A DNA stretch of 64,000 nt. Origin: Polychytrium aggregatum (Eukaryota; Chytridiomycota; Chytridiomycetes; Polychytriales). The stretch is from contig NW_026516243.1 in NCBI RefSeq assembly GCF_025602895.1, positions 62,001 to 126,000 on the forward strand. The letters run 5' to 3'. Below, one piece after another: positions 58,352 through 64,000 of the stretch. Under the pieces are notes generated by a model. That model was not told the origin of the DNA. It saw nothing but the letters and a program-made list of their open reading frames with translations, and ran no database searches. A program made the translations under genes and the position numbers. The stretch's first letter is position 1, and every line of letters starts with the position of its first letter.

Positions 58352-59359
58352 ATGCCCAACATCATCACGACGTTCATCAAGACGCTCTCGTCGAGGTCGG
58401 CGAGGTCCAAAGGCTCAGCCGCCTCCCGAACCTCGCCCGTTGGCTCGGCCGAGGCCGCCCAGAGCCAGGGCGCCGTCGTCCGGAAGATCTCGGCCCCCAA
58501 GAAGCGTCGAGTCAGCTTCTCCAAGGTCTCGTCCTCGCAGTCGTCCCAGGTCCGTCGCCGCCGCTCGGTTTCCAAGCAGAGCGACGACACCCTCGTCGAC
58601 TCCCAGAAGCTGCCCATCGCCTCGCCATGCGTCGATTCCGACCTTGAGGACTTTCGGTTCTTGCATCCGTCGTCGTTCGACATCCATCTCGCCGCGATCG
58701 AGGGCATCCATGTCTCGTTCGTGGAGGCCATCAACATCCTGCTTGCCCAAGTCGCCAGAAGCAAGCAGCGCCGCCGCGAGCTGCCACCGCCGCCGCAGCC
58801 CTACTACGAGCCCATCTCTGGCTACATCCGCATGCGCATCGATGAGGAGGTGTTGGTCTATCTCCTCATCGAGCGCAAAATCTCCCGGCAGATTCCGCTG
58901 CTGCACCAAGTCTTGCTCTCTGACCTCGTCAACCAGATGGTTGCTGCGGACGCATCCATCGTCGAGACCCTGGAACGCCGCAAGGACATTTACCGTCTGT
59001 GGCCGCATCTGCGCCGTCACTTTCTCTGCGCCCCTGCTGTCCCGTCCGGGCCAGCCCAGTCAAGCGATTCTCTGGCACCAGGCACAGCCCGTCCGTCGGA
59101 GACGGTGCTGCCATCCCTCGCAGCGGTGTCTCCTTCGCCGCCTGTCCCGACAGCAACCTCTGCCCCAGAGTCGAGCCCGGCCGCGACCATCGCTGCCAAG
59201 CCATCTCCATCCAACGAATCCGTGGGCGGACCCATCTTCCAGTTGGCTCAGTCGATAAGGCAGCGAAGGTCGTCAAGGATTCCGTCGCCCCTGCGCAACG
59301 CTGCGTTTTCGGATGAGGAGCTGCTTCTGATTCAGTTGGTGGAACTGGAAAGCTGGTAA
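58352..59359 (+). CDS. Zds_C-like protein 2 (paralog of the gene at 48274)
   Basis: A single exon encodes 335 residues. The N-terminus is Ser/Arg/Lys-rich (KKRRVSFSKVSSS, RRRRSVSK), a possible phosphorylated or nuclear-targeting tail. The conserved middle (about 115-220) has SFVEAINILLAQV, then MRIDEEVLVYLLIERKISR, a HQVLLSDLVNQMVAADASI helix and RLWPHLRRHF. It aligns with the gene at 48,274 through the E..(I/V)Y.L....K....P...Q.L pattern and the WPHL motif, so both derive from one duplication. The same pattern recalls Zds_C, remembered rather than searched. The C-terminal third is Pro/Ser/Ala-rich. The frame stays open upstream to 58,178, but ATG 58352 fits the compact leader and matches the paralog's arrangement. 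Confidence 0.75.
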   Translation: MPNIITTFIKTLSSRSARSKGSAASRTSPVGSAEAAQSQGAVVRKISAPKKRRVSFSKVSSSQSSQVRRRRSVSKQSDDTLVDSQKLPIASPCVDSDLEDFRFLHPSSFDIHLAAIEGIHVSFVEAINILLAQVARSKQRRRELPPPPQPYYEPISGYIRMRIDEEVLVYLLIERKISRQIPLLHQVLLSDLVNQMVAADASIVETLERRKDIYRLWPHLRRHFLCAPAVPSGPAQSSDSLAPGTARPSETVLPSLAAVSPSPPVPTATSAPESSPAATIAAKPSPSNESVGGPIFQLAQSIRQRRSSRIPSPLRNAAFSDEELLLIQLVELESW

Positions 59360-60194
59360 TGAAGAGAGCCGGCCGACTGGGGAGCACCAAGATGCCGGCC
59401 CGATGGACATACTACCGGCACCCGTCAACAGCTGAACTCGATCCGGATCAGCACTGCATTCAACACTACATTCATATCCTCGCCGACATCACCCTCACCT
59501 GCACGCCATCGACATTCCTGGGTCGGATTGGTATTGTTCTGCCGACTGCCTGTTACCGGCCTGTCTGGGCTACCCATAGCACCACGGTCGACAAATGGCA
59601 TCGACCGCCCTCACGAGGTCGTGGCCGCCAACCGCCCGCGGATTGACCCCGTATCGGGATCCGATAGCTCGGGCGGTGGCATTCGATTGCCCGGCGCTCC
59701 GCTCTCATCCGTTCTCGCAGACTCTCCGTCTCTGGACAAAGTCCGGGCCTGCGTGTTCTCGAAGCAGCCGATGGAAGAGCAGCTCCGTCGGCGCTACTGA
59801 GTATCACCATCATCCCTCCCTCCCTCCATCCCTCCGGCGGTTACTTCCTATTTTTTTCTTGCAAGCACATCTCATATTCCAATTTGCTCGTTCGATTCGA
59901 TGTACACACACACACCCTGCCCCCAACTTGAATATCCCGGCCCGTTGTCGATTGTCTCAGGTGTGGTTTGTCTTGATCCCAAGTGAATGATTTTCGTCCT
60001 TGCCCCCTCATCGTCATGCTTGTCGCTGCCTTGATACCATTGAAGATGCACATCGCACCAACCCCGATGTGCATCGGAGCAATACACTCGACATTTCCGC
60101 AAACACATGGGCGGTGCAACGGGTCGACACGATAGGTCGAGGTAATAGGTCAAGGCGATCGACCTCCAGTTTGAAGTGTGTTCTGGAGCGATTG
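59360..60194. other. Convergent 3' region, Zds_C-like gene 2 and methyltransferase
   Basis: Both flanking genes end here. It holds a CCCTCCCTCCAT run (59,815-59,835), a T-rich word at 59,848-59,858 and an ACACACACAC run near 59,906. Short open frames lack recognisable features. Confidence 0.6.
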
Positions 60195-61250
60195 CTAATC
60201 TCGACCCGACGAACCGGCAACGGCGGCATCGGGGACGACGCCATCGGGACCAAATATCCTTCGCAGCTGATCGATGTGGGCCGGCGAGATGCCGCAGCAG
60301 CCGCCTACGAATCCAACGAGCTCGTATCGCTGGGCCCACTCCGCCGCAAAGGCCGCATAGACGGCGGGTGTGATCGTCTGGCGTACATAGGCAGGCTCGG
60401 GGTTGTCGGCCATCGTCCATCCTTCGGGCACAGGCTCGAGGGCATTCGCAAAGGCTCCCAGGGCAATGCCACTCCCCCGCAGGCCGTCGGCGAGGTCGCT
60501 TCCGATCGAGTCAAAGGCGGCAGCGACGGACTCGGGTGTGCAGCAGTTGACCAGAATCGCTGCGAGGAAGCTCGGGGGTCCCCGAGGTCGCTCCAGAACG
60601 GCCAAAGCCGCCTGGTCAAAGCTCTCGAGACTCCGTAGCTTGCCCTCTGTCTGGATGGTGAAGGAGGCCAGGACGGGCCGGGCGGGGATGTGTCCAAAGG
60701 CCTGGTCAAAGGCATCCAGAGCCATCGCCATTTCGCCAATGGACGAAATCGTCTCGATGACGAAGCCGTCGACAAAGGGCGAGAGCGCCTCGATGATCGA
60801 CACATAGATCGGGATGCACTCCTCCGGGGCCCCGACGAGGTCGGAGCGGTAGCTCTCCATCAGCGGCGGCAGCGACCCATAGATCGCAACGGAGCGGTGC
60901 GCCGGCGACGAACGATAGTGGTTCTCACGAGCCTCGACGGCGAGTCGACCGGCGACAGCGACGTATCGAGGAATGTCCCTGGGATCAAAGGTGTTGCCGG
61001 GGGAGATGCCATAGTTGTTGACGGTGATGATGTCGGCACCGGCGCTCATGAAGGCCTCGTGAACCTTGCGGACCTGCGGGTGGTACTTTTCGTCGGCGAT
61101 GCAGAGGCCCGACCAGAGGATGCGGCAGCGAGGGTCTTTGCTGGGATCGGTGCTGGGATCGATCAGGGGCACAGTGCGGTTGTGGCCGAGCAGCTCCTCG
61201 CCGGTCCCTCCGTCCAGGATCCGGATCTTGCGCTGGACTGCGTTGAACAT
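60195..61250 (-). CDS. Homocysteine S-methyltransferase family protein
   Basis: Zinc enzyme that moves a methyl group to homocysteine to make methionine; fungal relatives Mht1 and Sam4 use S-methylmethionine or S-adenosylmethionine. One uninterrupted exon gives 351 residues. The N-terminal ILDGGTGEEL is the family signature. Zinc-binding Cys candidates are in VNCCTPE (236/237) and FVGGCCGISP (318/319), the classic pattern of one Cys after the strand and a Cys pair near the end. GADIITVNNYG replaces the usual T(N/S)TYQA-like segment, so the substrate may differ. ATG 61250 is taken; the frame continues upstream to 61,313 without another ATG. It is divergent from the reductase-like gene. Confidence 0.92.
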   Translation of the reverse strand: MFNAVQRKIRILDGGTGEELLGHNRTVPLIDPSTDPSKDPRCRILWSGLCIADEKYHPQVRKVHEAFMSAGADIITVNNYGISPGNTFDPRDIPRYVAVAGRLAVEARENHYRSSPAHRSVAIYGSLPPLMESYRSDLVGAPEECIPIYVSIIEALSPFVDGFVIETISSIGEMAMALDAFDQAFGHIPARPVLASFTIQTEGKLRSLESFDQAALAVLERPRGPPSFLAAILVNCCTPESVAAAFDSIGSDLADGLRGSGIALGAFANALEPVPEGWTMADNPEPAYVRQTITPAVYAAFAAEWAQRYELVGFVGGCCGISPAHIDQLRRIFGPDGVVPDAAVAGSSGRD

Positions 61251-61649
61251 GGGGGTCGTTGGCGAAGATGGAGTTGGCGGGTGAAGTTGTTGATTGCGAT
61301 GGTGAGTTGACACGATCGATGGATGCGCCGGTGAGATGGAGGGACGGATCGCGACGATCGACAGAGACGAAGTGAGTCAGTGATGATGATTTGGATCCGT
61401 GCAAATGATGAATTGAACCCTGCGAATGATGATTTGGATCCGTGCAAATGATGAATTGAACCCTGCGAATGATGAATTGAACCCTGCGAATGATGAATTG
61501 AACCCTGCGAATGATTTGAATCCGTGCAATGATTTGAATCCGCGCGGACGCATGGCGCAATCGGGCTTGGTCGTCCTCCACATGTGCTTTCCCCCCCCCC
61601 TTGCTTTTCCTGTTTGTCCATCTCTCTCCCTCATCCGCTCAACCTCAGC
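61251..61649. promoter_or_regulatory. Divergent promoter region with degenerate repeats
   Basis: 399 bases separate the two start codons. Most of it is a tandem array (61,384-61,530) of units built on GAATGATGAATTGAACCCT and GATGATTTGGATCCGTGC, followed by a C-run at 61,592. A role in transcription is inferred from position. Confidence 0.6.
61384..61530. repeat. Interspersed 18-20 bp repeats in the divergent promoter
   Basis: Two related units alternate: one ending TTGGATCCGTGCAAATGATG, the other TTGAACCCTGCGAATGATG. Together about seven to eight copies. Confidence 0.85.
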
Positions 61650-63145
61650 ATGTCCCAAACCTCTTCCAACCTCAAAGTCCTGATTGTCGGCGCCGGAGCC
61701 GTGGGCCAGGTTCGTCTCGTTCGTCGCTATGGGGGCAAGGTCATGGCTGTCTATCCTGAGCATCGACATGGATGACTTACCAGGGTTCTGCGGCTCTTCT
61801 CCCCCCCCCTCCACAAGATCTATGGACACCATCTGCACCTCGGTGGCGCCAACGTCCACTTCCTCGTCCGGGACTATCAGGCAGAAGGATTCCGCACCAA
61901 GCCGATGCGACTGCATCGCATCCGTGCTCCTGGGGAGGGCCTCTTTTCCAAGAAGGAGACCAAGACAACGCTCCTGGCCTTGCCGCCCGACGCAATCCAC
62001 AGCCAGAAGGATGTGCAGGACAAGTCACTGCCCAAAGTAAGCCGTCGTTGCCAAAGGGCCGCTCGATGCATCCACTTGCTCGATGCATCCACTTGTTCGA
62101 TGCATCCATGTGCCATGCAACCACCACTATCTCTGCTCTGCTCGCACACTTCCCTGGGGCAGAATACATCTCCAGGCGCATCGGTTGGCCAGCAGTGTCG
62201 CCCGGGTCGGCACCAATGCCGCCCCAGTTCTTCTCGCACCTACTCACCCAACGACCATACTCTCGCTCCCGCCAGGACTTTGACTGTATCATCATAACGG
62301 TGTCGTCGAACGCCCTTCGTGGCCAATGGATCATTGACCTCATCAAGCATATCCAATCCTCGGCCGTCATCTATAGCTTCGGCCCTTCCTTCCACGACGT
62401 CGAGTTTATCAAGCGCGAATGCAACATCGACACCGAGCGAGTCGTCCGCTCCTCCATCAGCGTCGTCGCCTGGCAAGCCCCGCTCCCGAACGAGCGCTTC
62501 AGCCCGATTTCAGAGCAAGAGTTTCAGGTTGGAGCAGCGGAGGGCGCCAATGCCCTCATTGCCTACTTCTCAGGCGGCCCCCAGGGTCTCAGCAAAACCG
62601 ACAACGCCGACACCGAAGCCACCAGCAAGCAGCTGATTTCGTACTTCAATACCGGCGGGCTCCCGACCCAGCCCGTTACCAACCTTCCGCAGCTCAGCCG
62701 ATTCATGGTCGGGGTTCTGGTGCCTATCCTTATCGGACTGCAAAGCGCCGAATGGAGCTTCCAGAAACTGAGCCAGGACCGTGCTCTGCTCAACAAGACC
62801 GTCCGGGCCTCTCGCGAAGGCATCAACCGCATCCGCAACATCTACAGCGTGCCCGATCTCGGATGGGCCCTGTGGTTTGCCCACGCCCTCATCTTTGCGA
62901 CGACACTCCGGATCGTCATGTTTGTGCTGCCGCGCATCGCCAGCTTTGACATCGAGACCTTCCTGGGATACCATTTCACCAAGGTGCAAGACCAGACGAT
63001 CCTCCATGCCGAAGAAGAGCTCGCTGCCGCCCATGCCGCCGGTCGCGATGATCTCGTCCTGGATCTGGTGACGCTCTTGAACACCAACCCGCGCTGGCTC
63101 GAGCAGCAGTCCCAGAAAGCTTCGGCTGCCTCCGACGAGCAGTGA
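61650..63145 (+). CDS. Ketopantoate reductase-like NAD(P)-binding protein
   Basis: Exons 61650-61709, 61818-62036 and 62276-63145 encode 382 residues. The N-terminus LKVLIVGAGAVGQIYGHHL carries the Rossmann GxGxxG motif (14-19), followed by GGANVHFLVRDYQAEGF, typical of the ApbA/PanE N-terminal domain. That enzyme makes pantoate with NADPH in the vitamin B5/CoA pathway. The expected DCIIITVSSNAL strand, equal to the D..IVTVK region, starts exon 3. The C-terminal half does not show the usual ApbA_C motifs and has a hydrophobic segment near 305-335 (WALWFAHALIFATTLRIVMF), so it may be a membrane-associated relative rather than true PanE. The first intron has donor GTTCGT and a C-rich acceptor tract. 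AATAAA lies 123 bases after the stop. Confidence 0.85.
62063..62112. repeat. CTCGATGCATCCACTTG repeat in the reductase-like gene intron
   Basis: Three copies of a 17-bp unit (GCTCGATGCATCCACTT, last copy GTTCGATGCATCCATGT) near the start of intron 62037-62275. Confidence 0.85.
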
Positions 63146-63965
63146 TTGCGGCGGATTGAGTGGTTTGCGACACGATGTACACTTAATTCAGGCGGAAATG
63201 GGACACTTGCCCATAACCCATATGTCAGCGTAGTATGCGATGGCATGCGTCAAGCAAAGCCACAAGAAATAAAACAGATCACTTTGGCAGCCCCCGAGTG
63301 AACACCGCCGGTCGCTCTCCGGTCTCCACAATCGACCTGCACACTGGTCTCGGAGTGCCAGCGGTGAATGGTGCTCTTGGACACAGGTAACGTCTCTCAG
63401 GCTATGAATGACAGTGTAACACCGCTTCACAGAATGACCAAGGCCAGCACGCGATGGTATTGAGTAACAAAATACTTGATCAATGGTCATCATCAAGGGT
63501 GTCTCGTTTATAATTAAATCGCCTGTAATTGTGGTGTGGTGCTGCCGATGGGGCAGTTGACTTTGGCATCGCAGGTGGCAGCGGTGTTTTGTGGCAAGTA
63601 TCGGTCGGCATGCGCCTTGGTGCTGGAAATATCAAACAGGACAGTGCCTTTTGCAAAGATCTTGAATACATGGGTCTGTTCAAGAACCGTTCCTGGTGGC
63701 TGTCATGGACGAATCGCACTTTGGAACATGGCCGCAGCGGTCCACACAGCGCCGCATAGCCCCGGAATGGCGCACTCTGACTCGAGCGCTGTCCGACTGA
63801 CTGGCGAACCGACTGGCTGGCTCCAAGGAGACGAAGCAAGAAAATAGCGGCTCTGACGTTTATTTGAGACGGGAGACATGCAGAGAGAAACGATAGACAC
63901 AAATACGCAGGCTCGGAGCTAGACCCTCGTCAAAGATGTAAAGACACCCACCGATCCCAAGCGGC
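63146..63965. other. 3' flank of the reductase-like gene, no gene recognised
   Basis: It contains a polyadenylation-like word at 63,268 and lower-GC sequence than elsewhere. A 140-codon minus-strand open frame (63,902-63,480) has no recognisable motif. Confidence 0.55.
63268..63273 (+). terminator. AATAAA polyadenylation-type signal
   Basis: Canonical hexamer 123 bases after the stop codon of the reductase-like gene, in the right orientation. Confidence 0.5.
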
Positions 63966-64000
63966 TTATTGCTCCGACTCAGCGAGGGGCTCAAGCTCCT
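63966..64000 (-). CDS. Possible C-terminal end of a gene entering from the right
   Basis: On the minus strand the window edge reads ELEPLAESEQ followed by TAA at 63,966-63,968. The acidic short tail looks like a protein C-terminus converging on the reductase-like gene, but ten codons cannot prove it. Confidence 0.25.
   Translation of the reverse strand, partial: ELEPLAESEQ

Noticed and set aside
1-64000. tRNA, rRNA or transposon genes
   Set aside because: No B-box-like words with a plausible cloverleaf, no rRNA cores, and no transposase, integrase or reverse-transcriptase motifs were seen by eye; a covariance-model scan could overturn the tRNA part.

Overview
The window reads as nuclear DNA of a filamentous or zoosporic fungus, most likely an early-diverging one (chytrid grade). 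It is GC-rich by eye. Genes are cut by many short GT..AG introns (mostly 60-270 nt) with CTAAC/CTAAT-like branch sites, and several introns carry simple tandem repeats. The gene set is eukaryotic (HECT ubiquitin ligase, CARM1-type methyltransferase, UGGT ending in KDEL, calpain-7). CARM1 and a two-MIT calpain-7 in a fungal setting argue against budding or fission yeast. The lineage is an inference; no rRNA or species marker was seen. Exons were joined by hand from splice sites, reading frame and family conservation, and phases close exactly in every spliced model given.

Layout. 1-5588 (+): HUL5/UBE3C-type HECT ligase, 5' end outside the window. 6121-31908 (-): four paralogous genes in one orientation (A 6121-9372, B 12519-16970, C 22866-26120, D 28243-31908), each about 940-1140 residues. 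Each has a low-complexity Pro/Ser/Gln/Ala-rich N-terminus, several CxxC pairs, a Cys/Gly-rich zinc-type module and a conserved C-terminal domain I cannot name with confidence. Spacers of 2-6 kb separate them, unlike the few hundred bases between most other genes here. 35301-37848 (-): CARM1/PRMT4-type arginine methyltransferase, divergent from 38167-46203 (+): UDP-glucose:glycoprotein glucosyltransferase. 48274-49567 (+) and 58352-59359 (+): two related proteins with a Zds_C-like segment. They flank 50710-57612 (+), a calpain-7/PalB-type protease with about 31 exons. 60195-61250 (-): homocysteine S-methyltransferase, divergent from 61650-63145 (+): ketopantoate-reductase-like protein. The last few bases may hold the 3' end of another minus-strand gene.

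The housekeeping genes act separately: cytosolic/nuclear ubiquitin quality control, ER glycoprotein folding control, ESCRT-linked proteolysis, methyl transfer and NAD(P)H-dependent reduction. The most unusual content is the four-gene family A-D. All members keep a phase-0 intron at the same place inside the zinc module, and all have long repeat-bearing upstream regions. This looks like a lineage-expanded regulatory or modifying protein family and is the best candidate for an undescribed system here.
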